Part shown: positions 1 to 6,674 of the stretch, piece after piece
How positions within the stretch are numbered: position 1 is the stretch's first letter
How the letters are laid out: each line of letters starts with the position of its first letter
Source: Globobulimina sp.
Lineage: Eukaryota > Foraminifera > Rotaliida
Assembly (NCBI GenBank): GCA_003354225.1
Contig: PIVH01000254.1
Span: 1 to 6,674 of the forward strand
DNA: 6,674 nucleotides
Direction of reading: 5' to 3'
Position numbers and translations under genes: made by a program
The notes under the pieces: model-generated
The model's database searches: none
Told to the model about the DNA's origin: nothing
The model's input: the letters and a program-made list of their open reading frames with translations, nothing else

Positions 1-280
1 TTGCATCTGTATGTATTAACTGCATTGCATGTGGCTCGCCAATATCATCTAATAATAATGAATATGAATAGATTTTCGTATTTGGTAATCCGTCTTCAAT
101 AATATAAGTTGGTGTTATTATAAAATCTCCATCGCGACTTGTTGTTAATATAAAGTATACGGATGCATTATTATACCCTCTCCATTCATAGTCATCAGCT
201 ACAGATATTTTTACTTCATAGATTCGCGATGATACAATTGTTAGTAATAATAGAATCAAGTGGACTACTAACGACAGCAT
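1..280 (-). CDS. Secreted PLAT/LH2-like domain protein, 5' part (runs off left edge)
   Basis: Reading the minus strand from the ATG at 280-278 gives 93 uninterrupted codons to the window edge. Seen: residues 1-18 are almost purely hydrophobic (Leu/Val/Ile run, then TIVSS), which fits a signal peptide with cleavage near residue 18. They are followed directly by YEVKISVADDYEWRGYNNAS and VYFILTTS. Near residues 70-92 comes a segment ending IGEPHAMQLIHTD. Known family: PLAT/LH2 domains begin with a Tyr-x-Val strand, then a Gly/Asn-rich turn, Ala-x-Val-x-Ile/Phe-x-Leu, and later a Phe/Tyr-x-Leu ... Leu/Ile-Gly-Glu ... Ile-x-His-x-(Asp/Asn) stretch. Both segments match in order and spacing. Inference: a secreted or cell-surface protein with an N-terminal PLAT-like beta-sandwich, a fold used for lipid or protein contacts. 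Whatever follows the domain (lipase, membrane part, other repeats) lies outside the window. The signal peptide has no basic n-region. The gene is divergent to the membrane-protein gene starting at 376. The coding assignment is firm; the PLAT call is moderate. Confidence 0.7.
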   Translation of the reverse strand, partial: MLSLVVHLILLLLTIVSSRIYEVKISVADDYEWRGYNNASVYFILTTSRDGDFIITPTYIIEDGLPNTKIYSYSLLLDDIGEPHAMQLIHTDA

Positions 281-375
281 GCTTGTTGACAGTTTTTGTT
301 TAGCCACGGGTGAAATTCGTCGTTTACTGTCAATTCCACACAAGTGATACAACACTTACCGGTTGCCAATTGAAC
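281..375. promoter_or_regulatory. Compact divergent intergenic region
   Basis: Only 95 bp separate the start codon of the minus-strand secreted-protein gene (ATG at 280) from the first plus-strand ATG of the membrane-protein gene (376). Both promoters and leaders must lie here or overlap the neighbouring transcript. No clear TATA box is visible; a CCAAT sequence occurs at about 364-368, just before the plus-strand ATG. A short plus-strand reading frame (279-347) and a splice-acceptor-like sequence ending at 303 also lie here, so the leader of the plus-strand gene may be more complex than it appears. Assignment as a shared regulatory region is inferred from geometry alone. Confidence 0.4.
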
Positions 376-2298
376 ATGAACTTGACAGATTATGGAACAT
401 TTGGCGAACAAATTCTTGCGAAATATTGTGGGACAGATATCACTGGAAAATTCTATGATGGATCGAAAAATCCCTATGGTATGTTGCTGACAGAAAAGGA
501 AATGGGCACAATTGCTATTCAAAATGTCGCAGAATTCATGGCATTTTCATTACTTTCAATCTCAGTTCAAGTGATATTTACATTATATTTTAAATCGATA
601 AAATATTATAATTATTATGACTCATGCGAAGCACAAGAAATTGAGCAAGAAAGAGAAAAATGTTGTGAATCATTTGCTGGTTCAAACGCAGCCAAAGCAT
701 TCAAGATAATTGGCTTATTTTGGAGCATGTCATTATCTGCATTTGTATTAGCTCATTTTGGAATGGCCATGAAAACATATTATGATTTTGTCAATGATAA
801 TGTATATTTTGATGATGCTATTCGATCAAATTCGACATCGTTAGAACAATGTGATAGTTTAGGCCTTGGCATGATAGCATGTCCAGCATTATTTTACCAG
901 TGGGATGAATATGAAGGAGGCTATGACTCACTTGGTTTCTACACAGAGCCTTACATTGAATACACAGAGGGATATACAGCACAGAATGCAGAGAATATAT
1001 GTTCATGGATATTTTATATGCTGGTTCCAGCAAATCCGCATGTATTTCAGTACTCGTTATTAGCCTCGTTTGTAGTGATAGATACTTTCTTATATTTTAT
1101 CGTATTATTTGTCACCGCCGTGTTACCAACTATTTTATGCAATTGCTGTGCATGCTTTACGTGTTGGTGTGGATTTGTTGAAGAAGCTGGATGCTGTTTA
1201 TACTGCTGTCCTGCTGCCAAATCATGTTGTAATGTTGGATGGTGTCGTTGTGTGTTTTTGGATTGTTCGGAAGATGCATGCATTTCATGCAATGTTAAAG
1301 GTATGTGATGTTATGTGATGTTATGTGATCTTATTTGCAAATGTTATTTATGTTATTTTGTCAATGAAGATGGTGCGTGTTGCTATTGTTGTTGTGGCAC
1401 TATTGGGCCATTGTTGTGGATTGGTAACATATTGCTTGCTATAATATTCATGCTAGTATTAATTTTTGGTATTGGTCTATCATTAGTTATCATTGGTGCA
1501 CTATTTTGTGGATTTTTTTTACTGATTGCATACATTTTTGCCTGTCCTGTTTGTATTTGTTATCCGAAATTGTATTGCTGTGCTGTGTTTAATATATTTA
1601 TTGGTAAAGGAGTGGACATTTTTTCTATTAAAACAGATGAGACAAAAGGACAAGAAGTTGAATTGACAGTGATACCAACCACAGAAACGCAAGCGGACCA
1701 AAATGATGAATCGATATCTGAATTGTTAGAAGATATTAATTGGGGATGGGCTGTCACTTATTTCTGTTTTTGTTTTCCCTGCGCTGTGTTCAAGATTATT
1801 GTGACAATTCGTAGAAAATTACTACGAAATAAATCTGCAAGTTCAAATAAATCCGTATTGAGATTATTATGCTGTGGTGGCTTTACCAAAAACGAGGTAG
1901 GCGACGCACTCAAAGATCCTTCAAAATTGAAGAAATTAAGTATGGTGATGTCCATTATAAATCCATTGATGATGATCGGTTTGATTGCTTTGGTTCAATC
2001 GATGGTTTCAGTTTTTATTATTTATTATGTTGTGGATGGAGAGTTATTTATGTGTTGGCAGTATTTTAAACCAATTTTTATTGGATTATGGGATTATGTG
2101 GTATTGTTCGTTGAAGTGATTTGTGATAAACAGCAATTGATGGATTATTTAACACATATTACCACATTATCAATTTCATGGCGGGCTTTAATTAATTTTG
2201 CGATGGCATTTGAACAATTCAAGTTTTCAATATTATTTTTCCGATTTTTATTGCATGTATTTATAGGAATTGTTGATGTTCTGTCGGATGTAAACTAA
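376..2298 (+). CDS. Cys-rich multi-pass membrane protein, unknown function (2 exons)
   Basis: Exon 1 is 376-1300 and exon 2 is 1370-2298; joined they encode 617 residues ending at TAA 2296-2298. The ATG at 376 is the first in-frame Met. The frame is open back to 304, but there is only a GTG upstream and then TAG at 301-303. Seen: hydrophobic, probably membrane-spanning stretches at about residues 52-71, 109-130, 225-250, 321-341, 343-367, 435-454, 500-530, and perhaps 543-560 and 595-612, giving roughly 7-9 passes. Between the second and third is an acidic, Tyr-rich segment (about 134-210) that could be extracytoplasmic. Residues 255-317 hold 22 cysteines in 63 positions, including CCLYCC and CCYCCC. 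A polar Thr/Glu/Asp-rich loop lies at about 395-432 and a basic patch IRRKLLRNK at 455-463. Joining the exons gives Asp309 at the junction and keeps the Cys cluster continuous. I do not recognise the family. Juxtamembrane Cys runs of this kind are often palmitoylated or metal/disulfide-linked, but nothing here decides between these. A transporter, receptor or scaffold role would be speculation. Confidence 0.75.
1301..1369 (+). other. Spliceosomal intron (69 nt, phase 1) in the membrane-protein gene
   Basis: The donor is AAAG|GTATGT and the acceptor CAATGAAG|ATGG; the acceptor is the first AG after the donor. Upstream and downstream frames are the same (the length is a multiple of 3), but the intron contains an in-frame TGA at 1306-1308, so retention would truncate the protein after residue 310. 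Splicing makes a G|AT Asp codon and connects two halves of a cysteine-rich region, which supports the junction. There is no strong pyrimidine tract; the 3' half is T-rich (TTATTTATGTTATTTTG). Confidence 0.8.
1303..1332 (+). repeat. 10-bp tandem repeat inside intron, overlapping the donor
   Basis: Three head-to-tail copies of ATGTGATGTT lie at 1303-1312, 1313-1322 and 1323-1332; the last has one change (ATGTGATCTT). The first copy begins two bases into the GTATGT donor, so nearly half of the intron is repeat. Seen directly. Confidence 0.85.
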
Positions 2299-2350
2299 AT
2301 TATATTTAATTCGAGCTGGTAGAATGTTAAGATATATTGACATTATCATT

Positions 2351-2381
2351 CATGTATATAATATAATATAATATATACATG
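2351..2381 (+). repeat. Perfect 10-bp inverted repeat with AT microsatellite loop
   Basis: CATGTATATA at 2351-2360 is exactly complementary to TATATACATG at 2372-2381, with an 11-nt loop of ATAAT-type repeat. It starts 53 nt after the membrane-protein stop and is followed by a T-rich stretch. It could form an RNA hairpin in the 3' UTR or a cruciform, or simply be an AT microsatellite; function is not shown. Confidence 0.6.
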
Positions 2382-2520
2382 TATTTGTTTTGTGGTGTTT
2401 GTAGAGGTTGTGTTGTTTTCTAATTTTTTAGTTAAGAAGATTCGAAACAATACTAAAATCGTGTCTGATAACTTTATAAAACAAGGTTTTTCATGCGAAG
2501 ATTGGAGGTGATATTAAATG

Positions 2521-2526
2521 AATAAA
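2521..2526 (+). terminator. Possible polyadenylation signal AATAAA
   Basis: An AATAAA hexamer lies about 223 nt after the stop of the membrane-protein gene. In such AT-rich DNA the hexamer can occur by chance, and no GT-rich tract follows directly, so it is the weaker of the two candidates. Confidence 0.25.
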
Positions 2527-2624
2527 TGAAGGGTACCGGCACCGGACGATGGTTTCCTCGAAATTTGTCTCAGGATATTCGCTGCATTGGATAATGTAAA
2601 TAATAATGCAATGATGCTTAAACT

Positions 2625-2630
2625 AATAAA
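2625..2630 (+). terminator. Candidate polyadenylation signal AATAAA with GT-rich follow-on
   Basis: The AATAAA here is followed at once by TGTCATTGTGTTTGTATTTT, the hexamer plus GT/T-rich arrangement typical of eukaryotic 3' ends. It would end the upstream membrane-protein transcript with a 3' UTR of roughly 350 nt, about 160 bp before the next gene's ATG. Inferred from motif and position. Confidence 0.4.
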
Positions 2631-2672
2631 TGTCATTGTGTTTGTATTTTATAATATTTCTATTGTAATTTG

Positions 2673-2704
2673 CTCGGAGCTAGTAGGTGTTTCTCGGAGC
2701 TAGT
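2673..2704 (+). repeat. 12-bp direct repeat CTCGGAGCTAGT, 20-bp period
   Basis: CTCGGAGCTAGT occurs at 2673-2684 and again at 2693-2704, about 90-120 bp upstream of the ART-like gene's ATG. A looser third copy, GAGCTGGTAGAATGTTAAGA, lies at 2313-2332 and resembles 2697-2718 (GAGCTAGT then AATGTTAAGA) with small changes. Paired sites at a two-helical-turn spacing could be transcription-factor sites; this is inference. Confidence 0.6.
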
Positions 2705-2753
2705 TAGTAATGTTAAGACTTTTAAAGTAGCTTTCTTGCTGTTTTCGCATAAT

Positions 2754-2761
2754 TATATAAA
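2754..2761 (+). promoter_or_regulatory. TATA-like element upstream of the ART-like gene
   Basis: TATATAAA lies 31 bp before the ATG at 2793. If it is a real TATA box the leader would be only a few bases long. The surroundings are AT-rich, so chance is a strong alternative. Confidence 0.2.
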
Positions 2762-2792
2762 CATTTTATCACAATATATCATCCCAGTGTCC

Positions 2793-5700
2793 ATGTCTAC
2801 TCAGTTCGATCACAGATTCATTGAATTACAATGTATCTTTGAACCATCAGCACCAAACATAACCAAACTCAAATTACCATCTCAAACTAATTGGGCATTG
2901 AATTTAGAATCAATATTACATCGAATACCGAAACGCTTTCCATGCTTACAACATCTAAAAGAATCAGAATGGAAACTGTCTATAAATAACATGATTATAA
3001 ACAAACAAGATTCGTTAAAATGTGGTGAATTAATGTCAACAATGCCTCCTCCGCTAATAATAGAAATTATACGTTGTGCTTCTACGCTCTCTGAATTTAA
3101 GGAAGATCATATCATTGACAAAGCAAATATTTTACAAATAAGTTACAAATCATCATCGCTGATTTGGCTACCAACAGAAGAGTATAATTGGACTGATAAT
3201 TACCATGCTTTAATTGATAAAATTAAAACACATTTCCATTTGAATTTGAATACAAATACAAATAATTTTACATTGCAAGATAATGATAAATGTGAAATAA
3301 TGGATGCAAATGATTTAAGAATACTATGTTGTTCGTCATCAACTCGCCACATAATCGATGTACATCTCACATTGAATGCATTCCAGAACAATAACCATCG
3401 ACATTCCATCTCCATCTCATACACCGCAGACATTAACAATATAACCGACGCCATTATAAATGACATGAATTTCAATGAAATAAATACATTGCAATCGGTG
3501 ATCAATAAAAATGAAAACAACTCAAATATGAATTGGGGCAAAGTGTGCAATGCCATTCAGCACCAAATGTTTCCTAAATTGGGTGCGTATTTTTTGTTTT
3601 TTATTTTTGCAACAATTACAATGTGACAAATATCAACAAAAACATCGATCAGCAAACATAGTTCGAGCAATAATCGATGACAAACAGGCAGAGCTTGACC
3701 AGGATGATTTGAGTGAGAGCTGTATTAAAAAAGTAATTGAGATATTAAAAAAAGAGCGACATTTAGCAGTTGAAGAGAGACAATATCTGACAAAATTATT
3801 ACACCGCGCTGCCACATTCTGTCCAATCACCAAAATAGATGCTGTAAATTATGACATTTATCTGCAATTTCATACTAAAACAAAAGGGCTGACCGCGTCG
3901 TTGTTGATGGATATATTTGATGTTCATCGCATATTTACTTTTTTTAACTTCCAGGCGCAGGAATATTCCGTCGGTGACTATCAAAAGAATGTAAAAGAAC
4001 GACTTAAGCATGAAATTGGACAGCTATTCATTCAGCAATATATGGATGGGGTTTATGAAAGATTCGATTTGTATCCAAGTTATATGATTAACGACTGCAT
4101 GTTTCGGGTGTTAGAGTATCATTTTGCTGTTTCATTGTTTGTCAACGAATTAAAGAACAATTTATATGTAGCGAGCGGCACATATTTTGAATTGAAATCG
4201 ATAGTAATCCCGAAATCAGTGACTTCAATGTACGACGAGTTGCCATTTAAATATAATATCCATCATATTGAAGATTATTTGGCCGAGAGAGAAATACGTA
4301 ATTTTTATAAGAGCAGTTTTAAAGCACAGATACGAAAAAATCCAGTTGACATTAAAAAAATGATTGAGATGTTGTACGGCATTGAACAAATCAAACAATC
4401 CCAAACACCGAAATTAATAATCATAGTCGACAGACGACAGCTGAATGTCGCAGGTTATGACTTATTTTATGTGTTTCCGTATCAATATGACGACCTCATA
4501 GAATTAGAAACAAATTACTTTTTCGGATTTGATTTTAAAATCTGTGCCGGTGACTGCGCGGGAAATAAAGTAATAAGCCATTTGAAGTATGGTTTGAATG
4601 AAATGACTCGTTTCTATCCAGAAATGTTGGTCAATATTGTTCCCAGAATCTTTAAAACACCGCTTGGGATATCACGCGCTGAGTATCTAAGCAGAATATA
4701 TTGCCGCTCGTACAAAGATGGATGGTGTGTGACTTTGGAGGACCATGTATTTGATGAGTATTACAAAATTATCACAGGATTTACCCATATTTCTGTCAAT
4801 TATAACCGGCACATTTTATTCGATGAATTTTTTCATGAACAGCCAATGTTATGTTTTATGGACTTATTTGATGATGAAATGCGATCAAACAACGTGCCAC
4901 AAAGCGACATCAGAGCAGTACATTTGTATTGTGATGAAAACGAATATGATACAGATTCCATTGTCGATGATATGTCATTGGATTACAACTCGAACATCGC
5001 AATGTTCCTCAAACTTCAAAATAAAGCCAAACAATGTCTGCAAATTAGAAGCATCATAACAAAGTATAACTCGCCGTGTGAGAAAAATAAGAGTAAAATA
5101 TGCGATATTGACAATGTCTTAGCTGCGGATAAATGTTCATTTGTCGAATTAATTATAAACGCATTGCGAGAGTTTAATAAAAAGAATATTAATGGCATTA
5201 ATTTATCAGAATTGATGAGTGCCTTCGATCACATTGTCGCAGTGCACAGACTTTGTTGTATAAACCATCAACAAAAAGAATCGATATCCAAACTCCGTAC
5301 ATATATCGTACAGAATGTAGGCGGATATTGTACATCTTCGCCATGTCCAATATTAGAAAAGCATATTTTGCGTCGAAGAGAACGCATAGCAGCTGAGATG
5401 AAAGAAAATGTCGATGTTGATAATGATAACAGTTTATGGGAGATATTGAATGCAACACTAAACGCATTACATTGTTATATTTTGCATGAGAAACAAGAAT
5501 TATTCCGACTACAACGTATCGACGGAAACTCGCACTTTATTTCCAACATTGAAAGCACTGTGAATATGAATTCCGAAAACACGGTGAATGAAGAAAAAGC
5601 AATTTCAATTTCATCCATTAATTTTGGCCAATCTGTATTAATTTGGCTAAGCAGCGGCCAACAACCAACATTCAAAACGTTTCACGATGAAATAGTACAA

Positions 5701-6674
5701 AACCCAGAATCGACAATCAATGAGCAATTATATCTCAATTTCGCCCAAGAATGCTATGTTAAAATGGTACATGCAAAAGCTGAGCAATTTTTGTTGGAGG
5801 AACTGATGTCTATTAAGATATATACCGACACCAATTCATTCCAATCCGCGCTGCGCCGCTCATTCTGGTTATCCTCCACAAAGACGAAGCCATTATTTTA
5901 TCGATGGGCATTGCAATTATATAAAACATCACTGTTTCACGCGAAGCCAATTCCGCGTTTTACACTGAAATCGACGAGTCCTATAAAGCTGTATCACGGC
6001 TTGAATAAAGTGTTTGTTTTAGAAAGTGCGCGACCTAAAATGAATGGTCCTATCTCGACGAGTTGGGAGAGATCAGTGGCTCACTCATTTTCTGACGGCA
6101 GAGGCTTGATTTGGATGATCCAGCCATCGTATTGCAATCAGTTCAAATTTGTGACGGGAATGTGTGTTGACTGGATATCGCAACACAAGCATGAGGCGGA
6201 GATATTGCTAATGGATCAATATCTGCCCATCACAGCGTCGATTAACTTCAATGACGACCCGAAAAACCATGTGGACCATTTATTGTACACTATCAAAACC
6301 TATAAAAAAGATATTGATGCACAGAAATTTTACAGGGTTTTGGGAATTTGCTTCAGTGCCTCCTGGCTCGCATTGATCAAACAACACGACATCTTATACG
6401 AGAAAACGGAAAGGCAGTCAACGCGAAGAGTGTTGGATGTGTTGGTGGAGGATTTGGGAGTGACTCAGTTATGGCACCAACATCAAATATTAGCTTCGAA
6501 GTTTACATTGAAAAACATTTTTACTGCTTTTGAATATTGCTCCTTTCAGTTGGTCATCAATCGAAAATATATAAAGAAAGACGACCGTGACCATTTGCAG
6601 AATACACAATATCGCATTGTGAGGCAAACAAAAGCTACATTTACATGCAATTGTGATGAACAATTCATTTTTGA
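2793..6674 (+). CDS. Large protein with ADP-ribosyltransferase-like core (2 exons, 3' end beyond window)
   Basis: Exon 1 is 2793-3582 and exon 2 is 3653 to beyond 6674; together they give 1270 codons plus two bases with no stop in the second exon. The ATG at 2793 is the first Met in a frame open back to a TAA at 2652. Seen: residues about 1010-1120 contain LYHGLN (His1045), then GPISTSWERSVAHSF (Ser1065-Thr1066-Ser1067), then an aromatic strand GLIWMIQP, then CVDWISQHKHEAEILL with Glu1111 and Glu1113 as ExE, and finally DQYLPI. Known: ADP-ribosyltransferases of the R-S-E type show Arg, then S-T-S, then E-x-E; the last Glu is catalytic. Order and spacing match, but the first position is His-Gly, as in the H-Y-E/PARP type. 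Inference: an NAD+-dependent ADP-ribosyltransferase or a derived relative. Other features: low-complexity Asn/Thr at 150-160, an acidic patch at about 690-705, and a Cys823-x4-Cys828-Pro motif followed by a basic RRRER stretch. There is no signal peptide or clear membrane segment, so it is probably cytosolic or nuclear. The other about 1000 residues are unrecognised. Confidence 0.8.
3583..3652 (+). other. Spliceosomal intron (70 nt, phase 1) in the ART-like gene
   Basis: The donor is TTGG|GTGCGT and the acceptor ATCAG|CA; the acceptor is the first AG after the donor. The upstream frame ends at a TGA at 3624-3626 inside the intron, while the downstream open frame is shifted by one base. Removing 70 nt joins the two exactly, making a G|CA Ala264 codon. 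The phase matches the other intron in the window. A T-rich tract follows the donor and the last about 45 nt are A-rich. A second in-frame acceptor lies at 3661 (ACATAG), nine bases further on. Confidence 0.8.
5983..6226 (+). other. ART-like catalytic core within the large protein
   Basis: The core motifs by nucleotide are: Leu-Tyr-His-Gly at 5989-6000 (His codon 5995-5997), Ser-Thr-Ser at 6055-6063, and Glu-Ala-Glu at 6193-6201. Between motifs two and three lies the hydrophobic strand with Trp expected to follow the STS helix. The HKHEAEIL segment fits the ARTT-loop end and the catalytic Glu strand. By the R-S-E pattern the final Glu (codon 6199-6201) would be catalytic and the first Glu would favour Arg modification. 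Activity is not demonstrated. Confidence 0.65.

Larger units (their letters stand above)
2299..2792. other. Intergenic region, no convincing protein gene
   Basis: This 494-bp gap separates the membrane-protein stop (2298) from the first ATG of the ART-like gene (2793). It holds an AT-rich hairpin (2351-2381), a splice-acceptor-like sequence (about 2415-2431), a GC-rich islet with a 22-codon open frame (2526-2594), AATAAA motifs at 2521 and 2625, a 12-bp direct repeat (2673-2704) and a TATA-like TATATAAA at 2754-2761. Open frames here are very short and none resembles a known protein. No tRNA or rRNA was recognised. Confidence 0.6.

Noticed and set aside
163-303. 46-codon plus-strand frame from ATG 163 to TAG 301-303, in phase with the membrane-protein gene
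   Set aside because: It is antisense to the signal-peptide region of the minus-strand gene. Its hydrophobic end is probably a by-product of that. Joining it would require reading through TAG.
1315-2298. Treating the second half of the membrane protein as a separate gene starting at ATG 1315
   Set aside because: That ATG is inside the repeat-containing intron. Splicing 1301-1369 fuses both halves in frame and keeps the Cys cluster continuous.
2351-2440. Bacterial-type rho-independent terminator
   Set aside because: The hairpin is pure AT-type and the window is eukaryotic (introns), so this model does not apply.
2670-2792. N-terminal extension of the ART-like protein from TTG 2670
   Set aside because: There is no ATG in this stretch. 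It contains the direct repeats and a TATA-like element, so it is more likely promoter or leader.
3200-3556. 118-codon minus-strand open frame
   Set aside because: It lies entirely opposite exon 1 of the ART-like gene, which continues across the intron into a frame of over 1000 codons. The antisense product shows no recognisable motif.
4745-5059. 104-codon plus-strand open frame in another frame
   Set aside because: It overlaps the uninterrupted frame of the ART-like gene and has no domain-like features.
5198-5467. 89-codon minus-strand open frame
   Set aside because: Shadow of the long plus-strand exon; no supporting motifs.
1-6674. CRISPR array, transposon ends, tRNA or rRNA genes
   Set aside because: No regularly spaced repeats, no long terminal inverted repeats with target duplications and no tRNA-like cloverleaf were found by reading both strands.

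Overview
The window looks like a stretch of an AT-rich, gene-dense eukaryotic nuclear genome, most likely a unicellular eukaryote. Two coding regions are each interrupted by a short (69-70 nt) GT-AG intron with in-frame stops, there is no Shine-Dalgarno/operon layout, and polyadenylation-like AATAAA motifs lie between genes. The reading frames use the standard code: TAA, TAG and TGA all behave as stops. The species cannot be determined from the sequence alone.

Layout. (1) Positions 1-280, minus strand: the 5' end of a gene encoding a secreted protein, with a signal peptide followed by a PLAT/LH2-like beta-sandwich. It runs off the left edge. (2) Positions 281-375: a very short divergent gap that must hold the leaders and promoters of both flanking genes. 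(3) Positions 376-2298, plus strand: a two-exon gene for a 617-residue multi-pass membrane protein whose centre carries an extreme cysteine cluster (22 Cys in 63 residues). The intron at 1301-1369 falls inside that cluster. (4) Positions 2299-2792: a non-coding gap with a perfect AT-rich hairpin, two AATAAA signals, a small GC-rich islet, a 12-bp direct repeat and an orphan 3'-splice-site-like sequence. (5) Positions 2793 to beyond 6674, plus strand: a two-exon gene for a very large protein (at least 1270 residues, open at the right edge). The intron is at 3583-3652. Near residues 1010-1120 it carries an ADP-ribosyltransferase-like core with a His-containing first motif, an STS motif and an ExE motif. 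The rest of the protein is unrecognised.

There is no operon-like logic linking the three genes. The secreted PLAT-like protein and the membrane protein share a compact divergent promoter region and both belong to the secretory/membrane system, so co-expression is possible but unproven. The ART-like giant has no visible signal peptide and is probably intracellular. The most notable items are this ART-like giant protein with its unusual catalytic signature, and the Cys-rich membrane protein.
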